Shown here one piece after another: positions 1 to 10,002 of a stretch of 64,000 bases of DNA (its first letter is position 1; each line of letters starts with the position of its first letter). The notes below the pieces were generated by a model. It searched no databases. It worked only from the letters and a program-made list of their open reading frames with translations, and was not told where the DNA came from. Origin of the DNA: Duganella sp. SG902 (lineage in GTDB: Bacteria > Pseudomonadota > Gammaproteobacteria > Burkholderiales > Burkholderiaceae_D). A program made the translations under genes and the position numbers. The stretch is taken from contig NZ_JABMJK010000001.1 of NCBI RefSeq assembly GCF_013376005.1, positions 372,001-436,000 on the forward strand. Direction: 5' to 3'.

Positions 1-1358
<1,358 letters not shown>

Positions 1359-1399
1359 GGTGTTGCTCCGATAGATTTAACTTATCGTTTACATAGGAG

Positions 1400-1858
1400 C
1401 TACTTCCACTTATTCAAGGCCGCGTCATCGCTAACGCGGGCGTCGACCCAGCGCGCGCCGGCGGGCGTCTGCTCCTTCTTCCAGAACGGGGCTTCCGTTT
1501 TCAAATAGTCAATAATGAACTCGCTGGCGGCGAACGCCTCGCCCCGGTGCGCCGAGGTGACCGCCACCAGCACGATCTGATCCTTGGGCTTGAGCGGGCC
1601 GACGCGGTGGATCACCAGCGCGCTGAAAATCGGCCAGCGCTGTTTCGCCTTGTCAATAATGTCACTGATGGACTGCTCGGTCATGCCGGGGTAGTGCTCC
1701 AGCTCCATTTCCGACACCGTCGCGCCCTCGTTCAGGTCGCGCACCGTGCCGACGAAGGTGACCACGCCGCCAACCTTGGGGTGGCCGGCGCGCAGCTGGG
1801 CCACTTCCGCGGACAGATCGAAATCCTCGGTCTGTATCCGCACTTCATTCAAGCTCAT
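1400..1858 (-). CDS. moaE: Molybdopterin synthase catalytic subunit MoaE
   Basis: This 152-residue protein matches MoaE, which with thiocarboxylated MoaD converts cyclic pyranopterin monophosphate to molybdopterin in the cytoplasm. The family signature is clear: GGVVTFVGTVRD near the N-terminus, the LVIHRVGPLK segment, the SAHRGEAF motif and the C-terminal APFWKKEQ region carrying the active-site lysines. The ATG at 1858 was chosen over a longer reading because it gives the normal family length and overlaps the upstream DUF349 gene stop as ATGA, which implies translational coupling. No other moa genes are in the window. Confidence 0.95.
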   Translation of the reverse strand: MSLNEVRIQTEDFDLSAEVAQLRAGHPKVGGVVTFVGTVRDLNEGATVSEMELEHYPGMTEQSISDIIDKAKQRWPIFSALVIHRVGPLKPKDQIVLVAVTSAHRGEAFAASEFIIDYLKTEAPFWKKEQTPAGARWVDARVSDDAALNKWK

Positions 1859-4317
1859 GCACGCTCCGAGGCGCCGATGCGGCGGAACAACTGCTCGATG
1901 CGGCTGGCGGTACGGGCGTCGGCCAGGGCCGGCATGGCGCACAGCTGCAAATAGGCGGCGGTGGCCGATTGCGGCTTCTGGCCGGATTTCAGCGACGATT
2001 GCAGTACCTCCACCTGCATCTTGAGACGATCGCGCGCGAACTCGGCGCCGCTGTCGACGCCGGCCACGATCTCCAGCCGCAGCACCTCATCCAGCAGCTT
2101 GGCGCGGTTGCGCTCCAGCTCCTGTGCGTAGGCGCCGCGCTTGCCGTCGAGCGCGCCCAGCGCGGCGTTGAAGCGGCCTTGCAGCGTGCGTTCGTAATCA
2201 TTTCCCAGCGACGGCAACGCGGCCCATTTGGCTTGCCATTCGGCGGCGTCGATGCTCTCGTCCTGCTTGCCGATGGCGTTTTCCAGCCCCTGGCACAGGC
2301 GCAGCTTGTCGCGCAGCGCGTTGGCCTGGGCGGCGCCGGCGCGGCGCTTGATGGCGTCCGCCTGCGCCTGCACCTTACCCACCGCGTTGTGATAACGCTG
2401 GTTGATGCGCGCCTCGGCCGCGCGCGGCACGGTGCCGCTGGCGTGCCAGGCCGCAGCCGCGTCCTTAAGCGCCTTGGCGATGGCGGCCAGCTGGGCCTTG
2501 TCGTCGCCGCTGAAGGTGGCTTCCTCCAGTTCCTTGCAGATGGCTTCGCGCGCGTGCAAATGGGCCTTGCGCTCGTGGTCGGCGGCGTGGGCGCTTTCCT
2601 TGCGCTTGGCGAAGATGACGTCGCAGGCGGCGCGGAAACGCAGCCACAGCGCCTGCTCGGTCTTGCGCTCCAGCGGCAGGGCCTTGGCCTGCTCCTGCCA
2701 GCGTTCCTGCAGGCGGCGCAGCTTGTCCAGCGTGTGACGGTCGGACGGGTCCAGCGCCTCGGCCTCGGTGATCAGTTCCTCGCGCTTGGCGGCCTCGACC
2801 TTGCGCTGCTCGGACAGCGGCGCCAGCATGGTGGCCAGCACCTTGTCGAAGGTCTGGTCGAGCTTGCGCTTCTCCTTGCGGTCGATGGTGCCGAGACGGC
2901 CCCACATCTGGCGCAGACGCTGGCCGGCGGCGGCCACGTTCTTGAGGTCGGCGCCGCCCGCCGCGACCGATTCGGCCAGCGCCTGCGTTTCCGCGATCAG
3001 CGCTTGCGCCTTGGCGGCGTTGGCGTGGCGCTCGTCGGCCAGATGCTTGAAGTGGGCGGCGGCCGGCGCGTAGGCGCTGGTGCAGGCGGCGTCGAAGCGT
3101 TCCCACAGCGACTTGGGGGCATGGCCGGAGACCGCGTCCAGCTGTTTCCAGCGGTCGCGCATGCTGCCGACCTTCTTGGCCAGCTCGCTCATGGCCAGCT
3201 TCTGGCCGGGCAGTTCCTCCACCGCCTTGACCAGTTCCTCGCGCGAGACGTTGCCGCCCCAGCGCGCCCAGTCGCCCAGGCGCTTGAGTTCGGCGCGGAC
3301 GTGGTTCAGGTGCTCGGTTTGCGCCGGGCTCAGGCGGGTTTTGTGTTCGCGCAGCCACTTGTCGTGCTCGGCGGCGACGTGCAGCTGGCCATGTTCGAGC
3401 GCGGCTTCCAGCGCTTCCAGCGTTTCCAGGAATTTCTTGTCGACCTCTTTTGGCGCCGGCTTGGGCTGCTTGCGCTCGGCGGGCTTGGCTGGCTTGGACG
3501 CGGCGGCCTCGCCCGCCACCACCGCTCCGCCCGCCTCCGCCGCGCTGCCGGGCTCGCCGGCGCGCGGGGCCGCATCGGCCGCCGGCTCGGCCGCCGCCGG
3601 CTTCGGCGGCGCCGTCAGTGCCGCGCGCGTTTGCTCGATCGCCTGGGCGAAATCGCTCAGCAAGTGGCGCGGCAAGGCGTTATGTTCCGGCGCTTCCTGA
3701 TAGACGTTTTGTTGCGCCGCGTGGCGCTCCAGCGCCTGCAGGGCCTCCTCGGCCGGCAGGCCCGCCTGCGGCAGCTTGCGCACCGCCGCCATGGCGTCGA
3801 TGATGGTGCGCTGCAAATTGACCTGCGCCTCCAGCCGCGCGGCCAGCGACGCGCGGGCGCTGGCATATTGTTCCGCCAGGGATGGCACCTCGGAGACGAT
3901 CTGCCATTGGCGGTCCAGCTCGGCGACCTGGTTGGGGGTCAGCTTCTCATCCTGCAACAAGCGTTGCGCCAGATCCAGGCACGCCTGTGCTTTTTGCTGC
4001 TCGGCTTGCTGGTAGCGGATGGCGTCCAGGCGGCCCTGCATCAGCTTGGCGACGCGACGGTCGGTGTTGCGCACCGCCTGCAGCACCTGCTCCAGCGCGG
4101 CTTGCGAGTGCACGTGTTCAGCGGCGGCCTGGCGCACGCCGGCGAATTCACTCTCCAGTATCAGTGCGACCGCAGCCGCCTCGTTGCCATTCAGGGCGGC
4201 GGCGCGGCGCGCCTGCTCGTCCCGGCGGCTGGCGGCCGCGTCCTGCTGCGGCTCGGCCGCGGGCGACGGCGGAACGGCCGAAGTTTCGGTTGCACGCTTA
4301 AAGAGGAAATCAAACAT
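1855..4317 (-). CDS. DUF349 domain-containing protein
   Basis: This 820-residue cytoplasmic protein is Ala/Glu/Lys-rich, strongly alpha-helical and predicted to be largely coiled coil. At least three copies of the DUF349 helical repeat are visible, recognisable by the recurring pattern LxxRWxxL...LWxRFxxAxD: about residues 345-415, 455-520 and 530-600. An Ala/Pro/Glu-rich linker lies near 240-295. There is no signal peptide or membrane segment. Family function is not established. It overlaps moaE by ATGA, so the two are probably co-transcribed. The long opposite-strand open frame over it is a GC-rich shadow. Confidence 0.9.
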   Translation of the reverse strand: MFDFLFKRATETSAVPPSPAAEPQQDAAASRRDEQARRAAALNGNEAAAVALILESEFAGVRQAAAEHVHSQAALEQVLQAVRNTDRRVAKLMQGRLDAIRYQQAEQQKAQACLDLAQRLLQDEKLTPNQVAELDRQWQIVSEVPSLAEQYASARASLAARLEAQVNLQRTIIDAMAAVRKLPQAGLPAEEALQALERHAAQQNVYQEAPEHNALPRHLLSDFAQAIEQTRAALTAPPKPAAAEPAADAAPRAGEPGSAAEAGGAVVAGEAAASKPAKPAERKQPKPAPKEVDKKFLETLEALEAALEHGQLHVAAEHDKWLREHKTRLSPAQTEHLNHVRAELKRLGDWARWGGNVSREELVKAVEELPGQKLAMSELAKKVGSMRDRWKQLDAVSGHAPKSLWERFDAACTSAYAPAAAHFKHLADERHANAAKAQALIAETQALAESVAAGGADLKNVAAAGQRLRQMWGRLGTIDRKEKRKLDQTFDKVLATMLAPLSEQRKVEAAKREELITEAEALDPSDRHTLDKLRRLQERWQEQAKALPLERKTEQALWLRFRAACDVIFAKRKESAHAADHERKAHLHAREAICKELEEATFSGDDKAQLAAIAKALKDAAAAWHASGTVPRAAEARINQRYHNAVGKVQAQADAIKRRAGAAQANALRDKLRLCQGLENAIGKQDESIDAAEWQAKWAALPSLGNDYERTLQGRFNAALGALDGKRGAYAQELERNRAKLLDEVLRLEIVAGVDSGAEFARDRLKMQVEVLQSSLKSGQKPQSATAAYLQLCAMPALADARTASRIEQLFRRIGASERA

Positions 4318-4395
4318 GGTGCGCTATGGTGATGGCTAAAACCACCATCATAGCAAAGCAGGAGGAATTTGCCCTGCGAGTGCGCTACGGGGTGG

Positions 4396-5103
4396 TTATT
4401 TCATAATGACATCGTCCCGCGACGACTGCCGCGTGGACCGGGGAACCGGCGGCGCCGGCACGTCGTCCAGCCCGACCACGGGCAGCACCTGCAAGCCGGG
4501 AATGGAGATCTGGCCGTCATCGACCGTGCCGCCCGGCAGCGCGCGGCGGCGCGCGGTCACTTGCGCCGCTTCGGCGGGCGGCAGGCCGGAGCGCTTCATT
4601 TCATCGAGGTGCTTGTCGTGCATCATCAACTGATTGGCGATCGAGAACCAGGTTTCGCCGGCGATGGAATTGCGCGCCAGCGCGAACAGTTCCTGCTCCT
4701 CCTTTTCCAGCCGCTTGAGCAACGCCGAGCAGAAGGTGTCGATGCTTTCGCACACCTCGCTCACCTGTTCGTCACGCACATCGGCCAGCGCGCCCAGCTT
4801 GTCCTGCAGCAGGCGGATCGACATCAGCGCGGACTGGTTCAAACGGTTGAGCTCATCCAGCAGCTGGTCGGCGCGCTCGGTGGCGTCGCGCAGCGCCGGG
4901 ATCAGGTACATCTCGGTCTTGCGCCAATGGCAGGCCTGGTACAGGGTATTGAGGTTCTCGCAGGCGTATTCCAGCTGCGACAGGGTCATGCGGTTCTGCT
5001 GCATGAGCGTGCTGCGCATATACTTCTGAAACGATAGCAAACTCAAACGAACGCTGGATTGTTCGACAGACAGTGCTACCAAAGTATATGTGGCGGTCAA
5101 CAT
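4396..5103 (-). CDS. Hypothetical helical protein, possibly hemerythrin-like
   Basis: The protein has 235 residues from the ATG at 5103. That start is preferred to the upstream GTG at 5178 because GGGAG lies about 8 bases ahead of it. Residues 1-190 look like a long helical bundle with several Glu/His positions (a CHWRKTE segment, an EKEEQELF segment, a LMMHDKH segment) that loosely resemble hemerythrin-like proteins, but a clear metal-binding pattern is not demonstrable by eye. The last 50 residues are a disordered Pro/Arg-rich tail. No signal peptide. The function is unknown. Confidence 0.65.
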   Translation of the reverse strand: MLTATYTLVALSVEQSSVRLSLLSFQKYMRSTLMQQNRMTLSQLEYACENLNTLYQACHWRKTEMYLIPALRDATERADQLLDELNRLNQSALMSIRLLQDKLGALADVRDEQVSEVCESIDTFCSALLKRLEKEEQELFALARNSIAGETWFSIANQLMMHDKHLDEMKRSGLPPAEAAQVTARRRALPGGTVDDGQISIPGLQVLPVVGLDDVPAPPVPRSTRQSSRDDVIMK

Positions 5104-5230
5104 TCTTCTGACTCCCAAGGCTTGTAGGGTGGAAGTAAAAGTGTAAAGATTCCCGACAGCGACGCTTTGACTTAGCACAAACCCGCCCCCGCGCCGTTAA
5201 TAAGAATATATAACAAGCGTTCCGCGAATG

Positions 5231-7636
5231 CTATCGCAAAGGCAGTTGTAAACGCACCATTCCCGCTTCCGGATGCGGCAATACCACGCCGCCGAATTGG
5301 CGTATCAGTTTTTGCACGCCGCCGTTTTCCGACAAGGCGTCGCCAACGATCTCGCGCGTGCCGCGCGCGCGGAAATAATCGACCAGTTTCTGGAACAGGA
5401 TGTAGCCCAGTCCCCGCCCTTTCAAATCGGAACGCACGATGATGGCAAATTCAGCGGACTGATTGTCGGGATCGGTCACCGCGCGCACCACGCCCAGCGT
5501 TTCCGCCTGTCCATTGGCGTTGGGACGCGTGGCGATGAAGGCCATGGCGCGGTCGTAATCGATCTGCGTCAGGCGCGCCAGCTGGGCCGGCGGCAGTTCG
5601 CGCATGGCGGTGAAAAACCGCAGGCGGACGTCGTCCGCGTTGAGTGCACTGAAGAAGGCCTGATGCTGGGCGCCATCCTCCGGCCGGATCGGACGCAGCA
5701 GGATTTGCCCACCGCCCCAGTCCACGCGCTCCTCCAGTTCCTGCGGATATGGGCGGATCGCCAGCTCGGCGCGGCGCGCGCGGGCCTTGGCCAGCTGCAT
5801 GCGCGCGCCCAGCGCCACCACGCCGCCGCCGATCGCCAGCAACGGATTGAGATCGAGTTCGACCAGCTCCGGCAGGTCGGCCACCATGTCGGCCACCTGC
5901 ACCAGCGTGCGGATCAGCGCCTCGGCGTCGGCCGGGGTCTGGCTTTGCGCCAGCAGGCGCGAGACGCGCGTGCGGCTCACCATGTCACGCGCCAGCGCCA
6001 TGTTCAGCGGCGGCAGGCCGGCGGCGCGGTCGGCCGCGACATCGGCGGCGATGCCGCCCTGGCCGAAAAACACCACCGGCCCGAACACAGGATCGTGACC
6101 GATCTGGATGCGCGCGGCCGCCAGCGTGGCGCCGGTCAGCGCGGCCTGCTGCGGCGTAGCGAGCGCCAGGCCGTACGCCGCCATCAGCGCGCGCGCATCG
6201 GTGTCGGACAGATCGCCGCGGCCGGCGTTAAGCGCCGCCTGCACCAGCGCGCGCGCCGCTGAACGCTCGCCGGCGCTGGTGGCGGGCACCCCGGCCGGCA
6301 CTTCCATCAGCAGTTCCTGATTGCGGCGGTACTGGGCGATTTGCAGGAAGCCGTTGACGGCTTTCTCCGGCGTGTCGTAGGTCGGCAGGCCGGCGTCGGC
6401 GAACACGCGGCGCGCCTGCGCCACCGAACCACCGCCCAGCCAGCAGGACAGCACATTCTTGTTCGCCGCCCGCATTAAGGGCGCGACGGCGGTGGCGATC
6501 AAATCGCTGGCCACCATGGCGGTGGGCGCGTGCAGGAACAGCAAGGCGTCGGCCTGCGGTTCGCGCAGCAGCGCCTCGACAGCGATGGCGTAGTGCTCGA
6601 CCGGCGCGTCGGCCAGGAAGTCGAGCGGGTTGGCTTGCGGCGCGCCGGCTTGCGCCAGCCGTTTCAGGGTTTCGGGCGACAGCGGCGCCAGTTGCGCGCC
6701 GCTGCAGGCCAGCGCGTCGGCGGCGATCAGCCCCAGGCCGCCGCCATTGGTCAGCACCGCCAGCCGCTCGCCGCGCTGCGGACGCTGGCGCGCCAGCGTT
6801 TCCACCGCGTCGAACAAATCCTCGGTCGAGTACACGCGCAGCATGCCAGCGCGGCGGATCGCCGCATCGAACACCAGGTCCGCGCCGGGCGCCGCGTCGC
6901 GCCCGACTTTCAGCACGATGACCGGCTTGCCGCGCGCCGCCAGCCGGCCGGCCGACATGAACTTGCGGGCGCCGCTGACGTGCTCTATGCAGAGCAGGAT
7001 GGCCTCGGTCTCGGCGTCGGCCGCCAGATAGTCGAGCAGGTCGCCAAAGTCGACGTCCACGCCATCGCCCATGGCGACAAAGCGTGAGAAGCCGATGCCG
7101 CGCTGCCCGGCCCAGTCCAGCACCGCCGTCGCCAGCGCGCCGGATTGCGAGACGAAAGCCAGTCGTCCGCCGCCCGCCGCCATTTGCGTGAAGCTGGCGT
7201 TCAATCCCAGCGACGGCGATTGCAGCCCGACGCTGCCGGCGCCGAGGATGCGCAGCAGGTGCGGCTTGGCCGCGTCCAGCATCGCCTGGCGCAGGCCGCG
7301 GCCGCCGCCGGGTCCGGGATCGGCGGTCATGACGATGGCGGCTTTGGTGCCGTTCTGTCCCAGTTCACTGATCAACCCCGCCACGGTGGCGGGCGGTGTG
7401 CAAATGACGGCCAGGTCGGCCGGAGCCGGCAACGCGCTCACGCGCGCGTGGCACGGCAGGCCGCGCAAGGTGTCGTGCTTGGGATTGACCGGCCAGACCT
7501 TGCCGCCATCCCGCGTGAATTCGCCGTCCAGCAGGTTGGCCAGCACGCGCGTGCCGATGCGCTGCGGATTGTCCGACGCGCCGATCACGGCCACCGAGCG
7601 TGGTTGGAACAAACGGTCAAGATGACGAATACTCAT
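5231..7636 (-). CDS. PatZ-like acyl-CoA synthetase (NDP-forming)/GNAT fusion, shortened ATP-grasp
   Basis: The 801-residue protein has the layout of protein lysine acetyltransferase Pat/PatZ. It has a CoA-binding Rossmann domain (SVAVIGASDNPQRIG near residue 12), a succinyl-CoA ligase-like middle (an MTADPGPGGGRG segment, then TNGGGLGL), an ATP-grasp remnant and a C-terminal GNAT domain from about 635 to the end (ILLRPIRPEDG; acetyl-CoA loop around LKGRGLG). Family members usually run near 890 residues. Here the ATP-grasp stretch passes directly from MAAYGLALATPQQA to RIQIGHDPVFGPVVFFG, skipping roughly 80 residues that normally hold the small ATP-binding subdomain. The acetyltransferase half looks intact. 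Substrates cannot be named from sequence; known relatives acetylate acyl-CoA synthetases. Confidence 0.85.
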   Translation of the reverse strand: MSIRHLDRLFQPRSVAVIGASDNPQRIGTRVLANLLDGEFTRDGGKVWPVNPKHDTLRGLPCHARVSALPAPADLAVICTPPATVAGLISELGQNGTKAAIVMTADPGPGGGRGLRQAMLDAAKPHLLRILGAGSVGLQSPSLGLNASFTQMAAGGGRLAFVSQSGALATAVLDWAGQRGIGFSRFVAMGDGVDVDFGDLLDYLAADAETEAILLCIEHVSGARKFMSAGRLAARGKPVIVLKVGRDAAPGADLVFDAAIRRAGMLRVYSTEDLFDAVETLARQRPQRGERLAVLTNGGGLGLIAADALACSGAQLAPLSPETLKRLAQAGAPQANPLDFLADAPVEHYAIAVEALLREPQADALLFLHAPTAMVASDLIATAVAPLMRAANKNVLSCWLGGGSVAQARRVFADAGLPTYDTPEKAVNGFLQIAQYRRNQELLMEVPAGVPATSAGERSAARALVQAALNAGRGDLSDTDARALMAAYGLALATPQQAALTGATLAAARIQIGHDPVFGPVVFFGQGGIAADVAADRAAGLPPLNMALARDMVSRTRVSRLLAQSQTPADAEALIRTLVQVADMVADLPELVELDLNPLLAIGGGVVALGARMQLAKARARRAELAIRPYPQELEERVDWGGGQILLRPIRPEDGAQHQAFFSALNADDVRLRFFTAMRELPPAQLARLTQIDYDRAMAFIATRPNANGQAETLGVVRAVTDPDNQSAEFAIIVRSDLKGRGLGYILFQKLVDYFRARGTREIVGDALSENGGVQKLIRQFGGVVLPHPEAGMVRLQLPLR

Positions 7637-7642
7637 GGAGAG

Positions 7643-8632
7643 TCACCAGCGCGATGAATGGTCTTCAGTCACGCCCATCAACTGCGTGACCATGCGTTTG
7701 GGCTGATCCGGCGCCGCGCGCACCCAGCCGCTGAAGGTGCCGATCGGTTGCAGGTAGCGGCTGGCCGCCACCACCATTTTTTTGTTGTCGCGGCGCGCGC
7801 CTTCCGGCGTGAAGATCAGGTCGAGCATATCGTCCTCGGTAAAAATATGCCACTGCGAGAGCGCATCCTTTTTATCGTACAGGAAGTGGGCCGGCGCCAG
7901 CGCAATCAGGTCGCCGTCCAGCCACAGCGCGTTTTCATGAGCGCCGAAGTAGCCGGCTTGCAGGTTGAAGCCCAGCTCCATGTTGTGCGCCGAGGCCCAG
8001 CGCCACGCCGTGTTGCGCGCCAACAGCCCGTTGGAATAATCGAAGCTGGCGATGCCGCCATCGAGCTTGTATTCCTCGCGCCAGGTGCGCACTTCGCCGC
8101 GCAGCGGCATGGCGGACGACTTCTGGGTCGCATGCACCGAGCCTTGTTCGATCGGCCCGGTGGCCAGCAGCAGCGGCGACGGGCTGGGGCCGAAGCTGGC
8201 GTCGATCTCCAGATAGTCGCATCGCAGCGTCAGGCGATAGCTGCCGTCGCCGCTGGCATCGACCGCGATATGGCAGGTCTTCGCCTTGAAGCTGCTCGAC
8301 TCGCCGGCGTGGTTGGCCAGCCTGGCCGACACCAGCGGCAAGCCGTCCTGGGAAAAATTGGCCAGCATGTCGCCATCCTGGCGATCGAAGGCGTAGGCAA
8401 AGGCGGTGCTGATCCAGCCCAGATCGACGATGGCCACGGCACAGAATACCTGCTCCGTGCACAAGGCCACGTAATGCCAGCGCTTGTGGTGAAAGCGCCG
8501 CCACAACGGGCCGCGCGCGAATGGCTTGGCCAGCTGGCTCCAGTCGATATTGCCGACCTGGCCGGCGTAGCGTCCAAACAGCGGTTGTCCGTCAGCGGCC
8601 AGCAGGCTGGCGGGGGCGGCGGGCAGGGTCAT
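7643..8632 (-). CDS. DUF2804 domain-containing protein
   Basis: The protein is 329 residues long from the ATG at 8632. That start overlaps the stop of the upstream glycosylase gene as ATGA and matches the DUF2804 family, whose N-terminal GRYAGQV...LWRRFHHKRWHYVAL segment is recognisable. The family has no established enzyme activity; some members sit near lipid metabolism genes. No signal peptide or membrane segment is seen. Its coupling to the AlkX-type gene is probably only transcriptional. The longer reading upstream to 8989 is out-of-frame sequence of the neighbour. Confidence 0.85.
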   Translation of the reverse strand: MTLPAAPASLLAADGQPLFGRYAGQVGNIDWSQLAKPFARGPLWRRFHHKRWHYVALCTEQVFCAVAIVDLGWISTAFAYAFDRQDGDMLANFSQDGLPLVSARLANHAGESSSFKAKTCHIAVDASGDGSYRLTLRCDYLEIDASFGPSPSPLLLATGPIEQGSVHATQKSSAMPLRGEVRTWREEYKLDGGIASFDYSNGLLARNTAWRWASAHNMELGFNLQAGYFGAHENALWLDGDLIALAPAHFLYDKKDALSQWHIFTEDDMLDLIFTPEGARRDNKKMVVAASRYLQPIGTFSGWVRAAPDQPKRMVTQLMGVTEDHSSRW

Positions 8633-9867
8633 GCGGCTTCCTTTTGTTGATACGCGTCCAGCGCGGCTTGCAGCATCGGACCGACACTGGCGGGCGACGC
8701 TTGTGTCAGGCGTACACGCGGGCATTCGTGCCAGTCGGCCAGCCGTTGCAGGGCGCCGGCCACGTCGCGCGTGAAGCGGTCGCTGATCCGTACTCCCGGC
8801 TCCAGTGCCAGCGACTTCAGTTCGAACACGCCCTCGCGCCGGTGCGCCTTGGCGTCCACGCGGCCGACCAGCAGGCCACGCCGCAAGATGGGCAGCGTGA
8901 AGTAGCCATACTTGCGCTTTTCGGCCGGCGTGTAGCATTCCAGCCGGTAGTCGAAGTTGAACAGCTCCTGCGCGCGGCGGCGGTCCCACACCACCGGATC
9001 GAACGGCGAGAGGACGGTGGTCAGGGTCGGAGCAAGCGTGCCGGCGGCGGCATCGGCCAGCAAGCGCGCATGATCGGGGTGGACGTAGACCGGATCGTCC
9101 CAGTCATCCACCCACGCGCGCAGCAAGGCGCCCTGCTCCACCAGCGTTTCGGGATCGAGACGCGGCGGCCGGGTACGGAAATAGTCGCCGATCCAGTGCG
9201 CCCGCGCGCAGCCCATGGCCTTCACGGCTTTCAGCAGCAGCGCGCGCTGTACCGCTTCCTTGCTTTGCAGCTGGCTGTCGTCCCAATGCGGCAGCACCCG
9301 CTCCGCCAGGTCGTAGATGCGCTGGAAGTTGTGGCGGGCGGAGATCATCAGCGCGCCGGTGGTGAACAGCACCTCCAGCGACCGCTTCTCCGGCTTCCAG
9401 CTCCACCAGCCGCCGCCCTGGCCATCGGTGCGCTCGAAATCCGAGGATCGCGTCGGACCGTTGACGCGGATATGCTCCAGCACCTTTTCCACGTCGGCGC
9501 GGCGCTCCCTCATCCAGTTGGCGGAATACTTCCAGCCCATCGCCTCCGGCTCCAGCATGCGATGGCGATACAGGCCGTAGTCCTCCACCGGCACGAAGCA
9601 GGCCTCGTGCGCCCAGTATTCGAACAACTCGCCGGCCGCCAGCGCCTGTTCCAGCCAGGCTTGCGGATAGTCGCCCAGGCGGCTCCACAGCACCAGGTAC
9701 GGACTGCGCGCCACCACGTGGATGGTATCGATCTGCAGCACGCCCATCTGGCGGATCGCTTCCAGCAAGTCTGGCTGGCGCGCCTTGCGGCGGCGCGGCT
9801 GCAGCAGCCCCTGCGCCGCCAAGTGCAGTGCCCGCGCGGCGGACAGGCTCAATATCGGTTCGGTCAT
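8629..9867 (-). CDS. AlkX/YcaQ-type winged-helix DNA glycosylase
   Basis: The 412-residue protein belongs to the HTH_42 family of DNA glycosylases (AlkZ/AlkX). These unhook alkylation adducts and interstrand crosslinks in base excision repair. The catalytic motif near residue 45 reads GVLQIDTI, the QxD form described for E. coli YcaQ/AlkX rather than the QxQ form of AlkZ. Other family marks are an ARSPYLVLWSRLG segment, YWAHEAC, and the C-terminal SPFDPVVWDRRR followed by YFTLPIL. The ATG at 9867 is preferred over the GTG one codon upstream; the ribosome site is weak in both cases. It is translationally coupled to the DUF2804 gene. Confidence 0.88.
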   Translation of the reverse strand: MTEPILSLSAARALHLAAQGLLQPRRRKARQPDLLEAIRQMGVLQIDTIHVVARSPYLVLWSRLGDYPQAWLEQALAAGELFEYWAHEACFVPVEDYGLYRHRMLEPEAMGWKYSANWMRERRADVEKVLEHIRVNGPTRSSDFERTDGQGGGWWSWKPEKRSLEVLFTTGALMISARHNFQRIYDLAERVLPHWDDSQLQSKEAVQRALLLKAVKAMGCARAHWIGDYFRTRPPRLDPETLVEQGALLRAWVDDWDDPVYVHPDHARLLADAAAGTLAPTLTTVLSPFDPVVWDRRRAQELFNFDYRLECYTPAEKRKYGYFTLPILRRGLLVGRVDAKAHRREGVFELKSLALEPGVRISDRFTRDVAGALQRLADWHECPRVRLTQASPASVGPMLQAALDAYQQKEAA

Positions 9868-10002
9868 CACGCTATTCTAATAAAGAAATCAACATTGCCT
9901 GTGAACGGAATGCGACTTTTTTCACGCCATTCACGCCAAAACCCACATTTCCGGGCAGAATAAACGCAGAGACTTCCGACTCCCGAAGAGGACCATCCAC
10001 CG

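Noticed and set aside
1400..1942. 180-codon form of MoaE
   Set aside because: The extra 28 residues are Arg-rich antisense-like sequence inside the DUF349 gene; the ATG at 1858 gives the family start.
1969..4332. 787-codon plus-strand open frame
   Set aside because: Antisense to the DUF349 gene; the translation is Leu/Gln/Arg/Gly-rich with no family features.
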